The notes under the pieces are model-generated. The model had not been told where the DNA came from and did no database searches. It saw nothing but the letters and a program-made list of their open reading frames with translations. The position numbers were made by a program, and so were the translations under genes. Shown in pieces: positions 35,653-44,064 of a stretch of 64,000 nt of DNA. Source of the stretch: Martinezella lusitana (GTDB lineage: Bacteria; Pseudomonadota; Alphaproteobacteria; Rhizobiales; Rhizobiaceae); contig NZ_WUEY01000021.1 of assembly GCF_010668395.1 (NCBI RefSeq), forward strand, positions 43,901-107,900. Direction: 5' to 3'. How positions within the stretch are numbered: position 1 is the first letter of the stretch; the number at the start of each line of letters is the position of its first letter.

Positions 35653-37399
35653 CATTACAACCGACGTTCTGATCATCGGCACGGGACCGGCCGGCTCGGC
35701 GACGGCTGCGCTGCTTGCAAGCTACGGGCTCGAGCCCATCGTGATCAACCGCTATCGCTGGCTTGCCAATACGCCCCGTGCGCACATCACCAACCAGCGT
35801 ACGATGGAGGTCCTGCGCGATCTCGGTCGCGATGTGGAGGAGGAGGCCTATATCTTTGCGACCGAGCAGGATCTGATGGGACAGAACGTCTTCTGCACGG
35901 CGGTTGCCGGCGAGGAAATCGGCCGCATGCAGAGCTGGGGCAATCATCCGCTGTCGCGTGCCGAGCACCTTCTTTCGTCGCCCGCCCATATGAACGATTT
36001 GCCGCAGACCTACATGGAGCCGCTGCTGTTCAAGACGGCCTGTTCGCGCGGCGCACAGGCCCGCATGTCGACGGAATATCTGCACCATGTTCAGGATGCC
36101 GAAGGCGTCACGACGACCTGTCTCGACCGCCTGACCGGCAAGGAGCTGACCGTCCGCTCGAAATTCCTGATCGGCGCCGACGGCGGCAACTCCAAGGTCG
36201 CGGAACATGCCGGCCTGACCTTTGAGGGCAAGATGGGTGTTGCCGGCTCGATGAACATCCTGTTCGAGGCCGATCTTTCCCGCTACGTCGCGCACCGTCC
36301 GTCCGTTCTCTATTGGGTGCTGCAGCCTGGCGCCGATGTCGGCGGCATCGGCATGGGCCTGGTGCGCATGGTACGGCCGTGGAACGAATGGCTGATCGTC
36401 TGGGGCTATGACATCAATCAGCCGCCACCCGAGGTCGACGACGCCTTCGCCACCAAGGTCGTGCGCGAGCTGGTGGGCGTCGCCGATCTCAAGCCCAAGA
36501 TCAAATCCGTCTCGACCTGGACGGTCAACAACATGTACGCGACCACGATGTCGAACGGCCGGGTGTTCTGCATGGGCGATGCCGCCCATCGCCATCCGCC
36601 CTCGAACGGCCTCGGCTCCAACACCTCGATCCAGGACGGCTTCAATCTTGCCTGGAAGCTGGCGATGGTCCTGAAAGGTCAGGCCGGCATTGGCCTGCTC
36701 GACAGCTACCAGGCCGAGCGCGCGCCGATTGCCAAGCAGATCGTCACCCGAGCCAATAAATCGATCGAGGAGTTCGGTCCGATCTTCAAGTCGCTGGGTC
36801 TGCTCGATTCCGTCGATCCGGTGAAGATGCAGCAGAATATGGACGCGCGCTGCGACAATACCGCCGATGCCGAGCGCCAGCGCACGGCGATCCGCGAGGC
36901 GATCGCCCATAAGGTCTACGAGTTCGACGCGCATGGCGTGGAAATGAACCATCGCTATGCCTCGAATGCCGTGGTCAAGGATGGGCAGCCGGAACCCGCC
37001 TTCGAGAAGGACGCGGAACTGCATTTTCAGCCGACGACCTGGCCCGGCGCGCGGTTGCCGCATGTCTGGTTGTTCAACGACAGCGGCGAGAAGGTATCAA
37101 GCCTCGATCTCACCGGTCACGGTATCTTCACGGTGCTGACCGGTATTGGTGGCGACGGCTGGATCGCGGCGGCAAAGGCGTTGTCGAAAGAGCTGAAGCT
37201 GCCGATCGCCGTCCACAGGATAGGTCCCCGGCAGGAATGGCAAGACCTGACCGGAGACTGGGCGCGGGCGCGGGAAATCCGCGACTCCGGCGCGTTGCTC
37301 GTGCGTCCCGACCACCATGTCGGCTGGCGCGCGCATGCCGCCGTCGCCGATCCCGAGAGCGAACTGCGTCGTGTATTGAAGACAATTCTGAATAGGTGA
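35645..37399 (+). CDS. FAD-dependent aromatic hydroxylase (phenol 2-monooxygenase/TfdB-like)
   Basis: Single-component flavoprotein monooxygenase of 584 residues. The Rossmann motif LIIGTGPAGSATA is at the N-terminus, the DG motif (LIGADGGNSKVAEHAG) near residue 180, the second FAD motif (FCMGDAAHRHPPSNGLGSNTSIQDG) near 315, and a thioredoxin-like C-terminal domain after about 455. The family includes TfdB, phenol and resorcinol hydroxylases. With hydroxyquinol dioxygenases beside it, the likely reaction is hydroxylation of a resorcinol- or hydroquinone-type ring to hydroxyquinol; the true substrate is unknown. GGGAGG precedes ATG 35645. Confidence 0.85.
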   Translation: MADITTDVLIIGTGPAGSATAALLASYGLEPIVINRYRWLANTPRAHITNQRTMEVLRDLGRDVEEEAYIFATEQDLMGQNVFCTAVAGEEIGRMQSWGNHPLSRAEHLLSSPAHMNDLPQTYMEPLLFKTACSRGAQARMSTEYLHHVQDAEGVTTTCLDRLTGKELTVRSKFLIGADGGNSKVAEHAGLTFEGKMGVAGSMNILFEADLSRYVAHRPSVLYWVLQPGADVGGIGMGLVRMVRPWNEWLIVWGYDINQPPPEVDDAFATKVVRELVGVADLKPKIKSVSTWTVNNMYATTMSNGRVFCMGDAAHRHPPSNGLGSNTSIQDGFNLAWKLAMVLKGQAGIGLLDSYQAERAPIAKQIVTRANKSIEEFGPIFKSLGLLDSVDPVKMQQNMDARCDNTADAERQRTAIREAIAHKVYEFDAHGVEMNHRYASNAVVKDGQPEPAFEKDAELHFQPTTWPGARLPHVWLFNDSGEKVSSLDLTGHGIFTVLTGIGGDGWIAAAKALSKELKLPIAVHRIGPRQEWQDLTGDWARAREIRDSGALLVRPDHHVGWRAHAAVADPESELRRVLKTILNR

Positions 37400-37406
37400 A
37401 GCAATC

Positions 37407-38291
37407 ATGAGCATCGAAGAAAAAGGCTATTTCACAGAGGAAAATTCCGTCGAGGTTGTCACCAGCCGCAACGTGAATGCCCGGGACGCCCGGCTGAAGC
37501 AGGTAATGGAAGTCGTCACCCGCAAGCTGCACGAGGCCGTGAAGGAACTGGAGCCGACCCAGGACGAGTGGATGGAGGCGATCCTCTTCCTCACCCGCAC
37601 CGGCCATACCTGCACCGACTGGCGGCAGGAGTTCATCCTGCTCTCGGACGTGCTTGGCGTGTCGATGCTGGTCGACGCGATCAACAACCGCAAGCCGTCG
37701 GGCGCTTCGGAGAGCACGGTTCTCGGGCCCTTCCATGTCGCGGATGCGCCGGAGCTTCCCATGGGCGCCAACATCTGCCTCGACCAGAAGGGCGAAGACA
37801 TGGTGATCAGCGGCCGCATCCTCGACACCGAAGGCAAGCCGATCGAGAATGCCGTGCTCGACGTCTGGCAGGCCAATGACGAAGGATTCTACGACGTTCA
37901 GCAGAAGGGTCTTCAGCCCGATTTCAACCTGCGCGGCATATTCCGCACCGGCAAGGACGGGCGATACTGGTTCCGGGCGGTGAAGCCGAAATACTATCCG
38001 ATCCCGGACGATGGCCCGGTTGGCCAATTGCTTGCCGCCCTCGGCCGCCATCCCTACCGGCCCGCTCATCTGCACTACATCATCAAGGCGGACGGGTTCG
38101 AGACGCTGACGACCCATATCTTCGATCCCGATGATCCGTACATCCATTCCGATGCGGTGTTCGGCGTCAAGGAAAGCCTGCTTGCCGAGTTCAAGCTGAC
38201 GGATGATCCCGCCCGCGCCAGGGAACTCGGTTTCCGCGGATCGTTCTGGCAGGTCGAGCACGATTTCGTCCTGGCGCCCGAGCGGGAATGA
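37407..38291 (+). CDS. Hydroxyquinol 1,2-dioxygenase (second intradiol copy)
   Basis: Iron(III) intradiol enzyme of 294 residues that opens hydroxyquinol to maleylacetate. Ligands are Tyr162 (EGFYDVQQ), Tyr197 (KPKYYPIPDDGPVG), His221 and His223 (RPAHLHY). The YYPIP variant of the second Tyr motif is typical of hydroxyquinol dioxygenases, where catechol enzymes have GYGVP. It follows the hydroxylase by 7 bases and ends the operon at a hairpin. The first copy (28917-29792) keeps GYGVP, so the two probably differ in ring specificity. Confidence 0.92.
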   Translation: MSIEEKGYFTEENSVEVVTSRNVNARDARLKQVMEVVTRKLHEAVKELEPTQDEWMEAILFLTRTGHTCTDWRQEFILLSDVLGVSMLVDAINNRKPSGASESTVLGPFHVADAPELPMGANICLDQKGEDMVISGRILDTEGKPIENAVLDVWQANDEGFYDVQQKGLQPDFNLRGIFRTGKDGRYWFRAVKPKYYPIPDDGPVGQLLAALGRHPYRPAHLHYIIKADGFETLTTHIFDPDDPYIHSDAVFGVKESLLAEFKLTDDPARARELGFRGSFWQVEHDFVLAPERE

Positions 38292-38306
38292 AATTGATTG
38301 TGTGGT

Positions 38307-38330
38307 GCGGTGCTCATACATGAGCGCCGC
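38307..38330. terminator. Hairpin ending the hydroxyquinol operon
   Basis: A 10-bp stem GCGGTGCTCA/TGAGCGCCGC with one G-T pair and a TACA loop, located between convergent genes. No T tract follows. Confidence 0.6.
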
Positions 38331-38348
38331 AAGCGCCCGACAGGGATT

Positions 38349-39335
38349 TTAGCAGGTGGAGCCCCAGCGAATGAAATATTCATGCGTCACGGAGGTAGTT
38401 CCCTCCTTGTCCTCCGCCTGATCTTCGATGAAGCCGATAATCGTATCCATATAGGCTGCGAAATCGAGCGCCAGCGTGGTCAGGTCGGTACACTCCCACA
38501 TTGCGAGATTGATGCCATCCTGGCCGATAATGGCCAGATCCTCGGGAACTTTCCTGCCGAGAACGCGCGTGGCTGCGTCGCGGACGCCGATCGCCATGAC
38601 GTCGTTGCCGCAGACCACGGCATCGACCGATGATCGGCGAAGAAGCACCACGGCCTCCTTGAACCCGGAATCGTAGGAATAGTCGCCGTGGCTCTCCGCG
38701 ACAAAGCCGAGGCCATGCGTGGTGAGCGCATCGGCAAACCAGCGCTTTCGCTGCTTGTCGATCCAGCTGGAATTGCGGCCGGTCAAATAGGCGAAACGGC
38801 TGCGCCCGGAAGAGACCGCCTTTGCGACGACTTCAGCTGCCGCTTTCGACCCATCGAGCAGGAGTTGCGCGATGCCGGGGTCGGCGATCGGCTCGAAGGA
38901 AACCATGATCGGGCGGGCCGTTCGAAAAATCTGGATGGCGTCCGCCATGGATACCATATCGGAAAAGATGACGGCGTGGTCGACCTGATAGGCCGACGCC
39001 ATGCGCATCAGCTGCGCTCGGTCATCGTAGCCGGCGCAGCAAAGCAGGATCGGCAAAAGCCCGCGCTCCTGCAAGCGTTGCACCAGATATTGCAGTTGTT
39101 GCGCCTCGCAGGGATTTTCTATCGAGTTGACCACGAGGGCGACGAGGCGCGACTTCTGGCTATTCAGCGAGCGTGCAATCGCATTCGGGCGATAATCGTG
39201 CTCGTCGGCGATGGACATGATGCGTTTTCTCGTCCGCTCGCTGATGCGCGCATCGCCTGAGAACGCCCTGGAGATCGTCGATGAAGAGACGCCGGCGAGC
39301 TTTGCGATTTCCCTCGAGGTGATGCGCTTGTTCAT
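38349..39335 (-). CDS. LacI-family transcriptional regulator
   Basis: Repressor-type regulator of 328 residues. N-terminal headpiece with helix-turn-helix ITSREIAKLAGVSSSTISRAFSG and hinge NAIARSLNSQKS, then a sugar-binding-protein-like core (VALVVNSIENPC, RFAYLTGR, DAVVCGNDVMAIG). It is the second gene after a Gfo/Idh/MocA gene (12-base gap), so it is probably in that operon. The palindrome at 40377-40396 in front of the operon is the likely operator, implying autoregulation. Confidence 0.92.
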   Translation of the reverse strand: MNKRITSREIAKLAGVSSSTISRAFSGDARISERTRKRIMSIADEHDYRPNAIARSLNSQKSRLVALVVNSIENPCEAQQLQYLVQRLQERGLLPILLCCAGYDDRAQLMRMASAYQVDHAVIFSDMVSMADAIQIFRTARPIMVSFEPIADPGIAQLLLDGSKAAAEVVAKAVSSGRSRFAYLTGRNSSWIDKQRKRWFADALTTHGLGFVAESHGDYSYDSGFKEAVVLLRRSSVDAVVCGNDVMAIGVRDAATRVLGRKVPEDLAIIGQDGINLAMWECTDLTTLALDFAAYMDTIIGFIEDQAEDKEGTTSVTHEYFIRWGSTC

Positions 39336-39347
39336 GTTCGCTTCCTG

Positions 39348-40364
39348 TTAGCCGATGTCGGAGATCCTCACCGATTCTCCGTCTCGCGCAGCCGATGCCT
39401 TGATAGCATCCCAGAGGCGGGCAAAGCGAAGTCCATTCTCCACGGTGGAGGGGTTCTCCTCCTCGCCGCGCCGCACGCTGAGGAAGGATTTTAACGGATT
39501 CTCCTGATGGGCGGCTTCTGCAACTTCGCGAAGGCCGGGTTTTCCCTCGATTTCGATCTCGCGCCATGCGCCCCAGGCGTCAATTCGCACGATCGCTTTC
39601 GAATAGAACAGGGTCATGTGCGAGGCGCAGCCCGGAGGGCCTTCGCCGGCGGCATTGAACGTGACCAGCGCGCCGTTTTCGAGGCGGGCGGCCACCGCGC
39701 AGGCAATGTCGACCGGCTTGGCATAGTTGTTCATGTAGGCGGAGACACGGTCGAAGTCCGAACGCACGAGAAGACAAACGGTGTTCATCATGTGCGCGCC
39801 GGTGTCGAACATGAAGCCGCCGCCCGACAGTTCCGGCTTCTGTTTCCATTGGCCGTCATATTTGGAGGACCAGCCCTCCCATATGCTGGCCGAAACGCTG
39901 AACAGCTCGCCGAATTCGCCCGCAGCTGCGCGCTTGTGCGTGTCGCGCACCAGTGGCGACAATGCCCCATTGAAGGCGATGACGACGGTGTTGCCGGATT
40001 TCGAGCGGGCTTCGATCAGCGCCTTCGCCTCGGCTACGGTCGTCACCATGGGCTTTTCCAGGAACAGGTCGAGACCGGCCTCGATCACCGCCAGCGCCTG
40101 CTCGGCATGGAAGGCGTGCGGTGTCGATATGTAGACCGCGTCGAGATCCCTTTTGCATTGCGCGAGCATGATCCGGAAATCATCGAATTCCCGCAGGGGT
40201 GCCCGTCCGGCAGCCGCGCAGATGTCGGCGAACCGGCGGCGCGAGGCGGCGCTGACATCCGCTGCGGCAACGAATTCGATTTCGGGCATCCGCACCCAGC
40301 TATGGGCATATTCCGCAGCTTTCAGCCCGGTTCCGATGACGGCCAGGCGAACCGGCTTTGACAT
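39348..40364 (-). CDS. Gfo/Idh/MocA-family oxidoreductase
   Basis: NAD(P)-dependent sugar or inositol-type dehydrogenase of 338 residues. Rossmann motif LAVIGTGLKAAEYAHSW at the N-terminus, then LDAVYISTPHAFHAEQALAVIEAGLDLFLEKPM (the EKP motif with catalytic Lys), and the C-terminal domain with GGGFMFDTGAHMMNT (D-x-G-x-H). GGAGGAATTC precedes ATG 40364. It is divergent from the ThuA-like gene; the two often act together on disaccharide or 3-keto-sugar metabolism. Substrate unknown. Confidence 0.9.
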   Translation of the reverse strand: MSKPVRLAVIGTGLKAAEYAHSWVRMPEIEFVAAADVSAASRRRFADICAAAGRAPLREFDDFRIMLAQCKRDLDAVYISTPHAFHAEQALAVIEAGLDLFLEKPMVTTVAEAKALIEARSKSGNTVVIAFNGALSPLVRDTHKRAAAGEFGELFSVSASIWEGWSSKYDGQWKQKPELSGGGFMFDTGAHMMNTVCLLVRSDFDRVSAYMNNYAKPVDIACAVAARLENGALVTFNAAGEGPPGCASHMTLFYSKAIVRIDAWGAWREIEIEGKPGLREVAEAAHQENPLKSFLSVRRGEEENPSTVENGLRFARLWDAIKASAARDGESVRISDIG

Positions 40365-40376
40365 GAATTCCTCCAT

Positions 40377-40396
40377 TTGCGCACACGTTTGCGCAA
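40377..40396. promoter_or_regulatory. LacI-family operator
   Basis: TTGCGCACACGTTTGCGCAA is a 20-bp palindrome with the central CG typical of LacI sites; only one pair is mismatched. It lies 12 bases before the Gfo/Idh/MocA start, in the divergent region with the ThuA-like gene. Confidence 0.82.
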
Positions 40397-40538
40397 CATC
40401 CATCTAACTAGATATCGAAATATTTTCAATATAACCAAATGTATCAAATATTCTCCGGAATGATTTCGTCGTGGCATTGAAATTTTTGAGCATACGTGTG
40501 AGCAATCGGTACGCTGGAAACCGGAGGAGGATAGCGCA

Positions 40539-41285
40539 GTGCCAATCAAGGTGACCATCTGGAATGAAGGCCGGCACGAACAGACGGACGCGATCGTGCG
40601 GAAGCTCTATCCGGACAGGATGGATGGCGCGATCGCCGGCGGTATCGAAAGTCCGGATTTCGAGATCCGGCGCGTAACGATGGACGATCCGGAGCAGGGG
40701 CTGTCGGATGCGCTTTTGGAGGATACCGACGTTCTGCTCTGGTGGGGACATGTCGCCCATGATGAGGTGAGCGACGCCTTGATCGACCGGGTACAGCAGC
40801 GGGTGCTGAAGGGCATGGGGCTCCTGATCCTGCACTCCGGTCATCACTCGAAGCTCTTCCGCCGCCTGATGGGCACCAACGCCAATCTATCCTGGCGCGA
40901 GCTTCCCGAAGGCGATCTCGAACGTGTGTGGGTCATCAATCCCTCGCATCCGATTGCGGAGGGGTTGCCGCCCTATTTCGAAGTGGAGGCATCGGAAATG
41001 TACGGCGAGCCCTTCGATATCCCGCAGCCGGACGAGCTGATCTTCATCTCCTGGTATTCCGGCGGTGAGGTGTTCCGCAGCGGCTGCACCTTCCAGCGCG
41101 GCCGCGGCCGGATCTTCTTTTTCAGTCCGGGCCACGAGAGCTATCCCGTCTATCACAACAAGGATGTTCTGAGGGTGATCTCCAACGGCATTCGCTGGGC
41201 GCATCAGAAACACACCGACGGCCGAATTCTCGAGAACTGGCACCGCAAGGAGCCGCTGCATGGGAAGACGGCGCCCCGATCCTAG
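40539..41285 (+). CDS. ThuA-like (trehalose utilisation) protein
   Basis: Glutamine-amidotransferase-like fold protein of 248 residues: KVTIWNEGRHEQ at the start, DVLLWWGHVAHDEV, GMGLLILHSGHHSKLFRRLMG in the middle, and the C-terminal GRGRIFFFSPGHESYPVYHNKDV. ThuA of rhizobia is linked to trehalose/maltitol catabolism via 3-keto sugars, but the closely similar stand-alone members have unknown reactions. The GTG start follows GGAGGAGG. It is divergent from gfo-lacI and presumably shares their repressor. Confidence 0.88.
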   Translation: MPIKVTIWNEGRHEQTDAIVRKLYPDRMDGAIAGGIESPDFEIRRVTMDDPEQGLSDALLEDTDVLLWWGHVAHDEVSDALIDRVQQRVLKGMGLLILHSGHHSKLFRRLMGTNANLSWRELPEGDLERVWVINPSHPIAEGLPPYFEVEASEMYGEPFDIPQPDELIFISWYSGGEVFRSGCTFQRGRGRIFFFSPGHESYPVYHNKDVLRVISNGIRWAHQKHTDGRILENWHRKEPLHGKTAPRS

Positions 41286-41499
41286 TCGCGGGGGCTGACC
41301 AAGGTCGTCGGCATCATTCGCTTGTTGGCGGATGCCTCTGGGCTTGGTCGCTTTCCATTGCGCGCACCCTTCATCGTCGGTAGAGAAGCTCGATTCTTCA
41401 ATACAACCAAAGAATAACGTGAAAGTAAGCTTTCTCGAATAAATATAGCTTCTCTGGTTTCTTGCGGCCCGGGTGATGCTGCCGCGGATGGGAAGTGCC

Positions 41500-42969
41500 A
41501 TGCCGTCGATCGATATCATCGTTCCGAAATCCGCTCCGCGCCGCTGGCAGGAGATCGTCATCCGGCGTCTGCAGGCGGATGGATACGACATCGCCATCCT
41601 GCATGAGCCCCGGTCAGCCGCTTGGCCGGGGGCGGTCGATGCGGCTTTGGCCTTCGAGCGAACGATTTTCCGCCGGCGCGATCCGGCCCTTGCCGCGCCG
41701 CTATCGGAAATTTCCGAAAACCCGCGCAACAGGCCCGCGGCGTTTCGGCTGGATCTGACAGGCAGCGCCGTATCATCGGGCGTTCCGACCATTGCGTTGA
41801 GGTTCGACGGCTTCACCTCCGACCTTTCGGTCGCAAAATCGGTCGCGTCGGGCACTTTGCCCGTCATCGAAGCCGTGCTGGATGGCGAGACCGTCATAGA
41901 CCGCGCCTGGCCGATGGTCGATCGACGGGAGGCCGCATCGCTCGGCGTCGAGGATGTCTTGGCGCGCGCTATTACGCTTTCTGTTTCCGTCGTTCACGCC
42001 TTTGCCGGAAACCGGCTCGCCTTGAGCGAACAAACCTCCCCGAAACCCAGCAGTTCCGTTGCCGGAACGACCGGATTTTCTCATGCCTATCTGACCAGCG
42101 CCCTGCCGCGCCTCGGCCGTGAAGCGATGCGCCGCGCGCGCTATCGCCACGCGCATTGGCGCGTCGGTTATCGCTTTGCCGAAGGGCCGGGCGTGGCAAG
42201 CACCCATGCGCTGGGCAGCGGCTGGTCGGTCCTGCCGGACCGGGGAGATCATTTCTATGCGGATCCCTTCCCGCTGCAGTGGCAGGACCGTTTCTTCCTG
42301 TTCGTGGAGGATTATCCGCATGCGACAGGCAAGGCGGTCATCTCCGTCGTGCCCTTCGATGCCGCCGGCGTGCCTCAGGAGCCGCGATGCGTGCTGGAAG
42401 AGCCGTACCATCTTTCCTATCCGCAGGTCTTCGAGCGCGATGGCTCGGTCTGGATGCTCCCCGAAGCCAGCTCAGGCGGCAAGCTCGTCCTTTATCGCGC
42501 GACGGAATTTCCGGATCGCTGGGCTCCCGAGGCCGTTCTCATCGAAGGCGAGATCTCCGATGCCACCCTGCTGGAACATGGGGGGCAGCTATGGCTGTTT
42601 GCGACCGACCGCGACGGCTATGGCAGCACGTCCGATACGCTCGTGGTTTTCCATGCGCCCCGGCTCACGGGTCCCTGGACGCCGCATGTATTGAACCCTG
42701 TTCTCATCGATCGCCGCATGGCGCGCCCCGGTGGCGCTTTCATCCGCGAAAGGGATGGCCGCGTCTGCCTGCCGGTCCAGGATGGAACCCTCGGCTATGG
42801 CGGTGGCCTCGGTATCTCGCAATTGCTCGAGCTCGATGAAAAGACGGTTCGGCTGTCGCCGCCGCGACCGATCGCGACCCAAGGCGACTGGCCCTATCCG
42901 AAAATCCACACCCTCAATCGCTCAGGCCGACTGGAGGTGATCGACGGGATTGCAGCCGTGCGGAAGTGA
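41500..42969 (+). CDS. Beta-propeller sugar-transferase-like protein (GINT1 N-terminal type)
   Basis: Protein of 489 residues. The N-terminal 170 residues resemble a formyltransferase-like Rossmann region without a clear catalytic motif. The C-terminal part (about 215-480) is a five-bladed beta-propeller related to GH43-like and glucosamine inositolphosphorylceramide transferase N-terminal domains: GDHFYADPFPLQWQDRFFLFVEDY, SYPQVFERDGSVWMLPEASS, ATLLEHGGQLWLFATD, RPGGAFIRERDGRVCLPVQD. Such proteins occur in exopolysaccharide loci. Start ATG 41500 has GGGAAG upstream; GTG 41473, ATG 41476 and ATG 41488 are alternatives. Its 3' end overlaps the convergent GT4 gene by 48 bases. Confidence 0.65.
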   Translation: MPSIDIIVPKSAPRRWQEIVIRRLQADGYDIAILHEPRSAAWPGAVDAALAFERTIFRRRDPALAAPLSEISENPRNRPAAFRLDLTGSAVSSGVPTIALRFDGFTSDLSVAKSVASGTLPVIEAVLDGETVIDRAWPMVDRREAASLGVEDVLARAITLSVSVVHAFAGNRLALSEQTSPKPSSSVAGTTGFSHAYLTSALPRLGREAMRRARYRHAHWRVGYRFAEGPGVASTHALGSGWSVLPDRGDHFYADPFPLQWQDRFFLFVEDYPHATGKAVISVVPFDAAGVPQEPRCVLEEPYHLSYPQVFERDGSVWMLPEASSGGKLVLYRATEFPDRWAPEAVLIEGEISDATLLEHGGQLWLFATDRDGYGSTSDTLVVFHAPRLTGPWTPHVLNPVLIDRRMARPGGAFIRERDGRVCLPVQDGTLGYGGGLGISQLLELDEKTVRLSPPRPIATQGDWPYPKIHTLNRSGRLEVIDGIAAVRK

Positions 42970-44064
42970 GCGGGAGAGGAGCAGCGCTTCGTATCCGGCG
43001 CACATGCGCGCCGGGGAATACTGCTCCTTCAGCTGTCGGCCGGCTGCGGCAAGTCTTGCTGCCAGCTCCGGCCTGGCGACGAGCTCGGCGAGCCCTTCGG
43101 CAATTCCCTTCGCATCGGCATCGACGAAGAGCGCGGCGGCTTCGCCGTCGTCCGTCGTCAGCACTTCCCGCAGCACGTCCAGCTTGTTCGCGACCACCGG
43201 CAGGCCGCAAATGGCGGCTTCGACAGCGGCAAGGCCGAAGGTTTCCGTCAACGACGAAAAGGCATAGGCGTCCCCGGCCGCGAGGAACTCGAAGATTCGG
43301 GATGGCGGTACTTCGCCGACCAGATGCAGTCTGTCGGCGACGCCATTGGCTTGCGCAAACGCCGTGATCGCATCCCGCTCCGGGCCGGTGCCGGCGATAG
43401 CGATGTGAATGTCGGGAAGATGGACGAGGACGCCGGCAAGCGCGATCTGGTTCTTCGAAGGCGCCATGCGGCCGGAGGAAACGGCAAGCCATGCCTGCTG
43501 GGGAAGTCCGAAGGCCGTGCGCGCAGCCACCTTATCGGGTGTGGTCGAGGGGGCGGGAACGCCGTGATCGATGCGCGACGTCCGCCGCCGATAGGCCTTC
43601 GGAAAATTGTCGAACTGCGCTTCGGTCCAGCTCGAATTGACGACGTTGGCATGGTAGAGGCCGAGAGTGCCCATCAGCTTGTCGATTTGGGTGAGAACAC
43701 CCCTCATGCCCGTGCTTTGCGGCGCTCCGCTCTGGTTGGCGATGATCGGGTTTGTGCCGGCCAGCCGCGCGCCGATGGTGCCGAAAACATTGCCGTAATG
43801 CTGGAAGGTGATGACGGCATCCGGCCGGGCATTGCGCAAGTAACCCGCAAGCCCGAAGGCCGCCCGCAACTGCCCGGGCAATCCGCGCGGCGGCGCCATG
43901 AGGATGAAATCCGCATAAGGGTCACGGTCGTAGACGTCGGTTTTCCTGTACATGAAAACGGTGCGTATATCGTGGCCGCGAGCCCGCAGCCCCTCGCCGA
44001 TCATGTCGGAAATGCGCTGGGCTCCGCCGGCTTCCGCCTGGGTCTGCACCTGGACGATTTTCAT
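42922..44064 (-). CDS. Glycosyltransferase family 4
   Basis: GT-B fold retaining transferase of 380 residues that would add a sugar to the lipid-linked repeat unit at the inner membrane. N-terminal MKIVQVQTQAEAGGAQRISDMI is the acceptor-side Rossmann fold; the nucleotide-sugar side has AVSSGRMAPSKNQ, HLVGEVPPSRIFEFLAAGDAYAFSSLTETFGLAAVEAAICGLPVV, containing the E-x7-E motif. ATG 44064 overlaps the flippase stop by four bases, so the two are coupled. Confidence 0.92.
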   Translation of the reverse strand: MKIVQVQTQAEAGGAQRISDMIGEGLRARGHDIRTVFMYRKTDVYDRDPYADFILMAPPRGLPGQLRAAFGLAGYLRNARPDAVITFQHYGNVFGTIGARLAGTNPIIANQSGAPQSTGMRGVLTQIDKLMGTLGLYHANVVNSSWTEAQFDNFPKAYRRRTSRIDHGVPAPSTTPDKVAARTAFGLPQQAWLAVSSGRMAPSKNQIALAGVLVHLPDIHIAIAGTGPERDAITAFAQANGVADRLHLVGEVPPSRIFEFLAAGDAYAFSSLTETFGLAAVEAAICGLPVVANKLDVLREVLTTDDGEAAALFVDADAKGIAEGLAELVARPELAARLAAAGRQLKEQYSPARMCAGYEALLLSRSLPHGCNPVDHLQSA

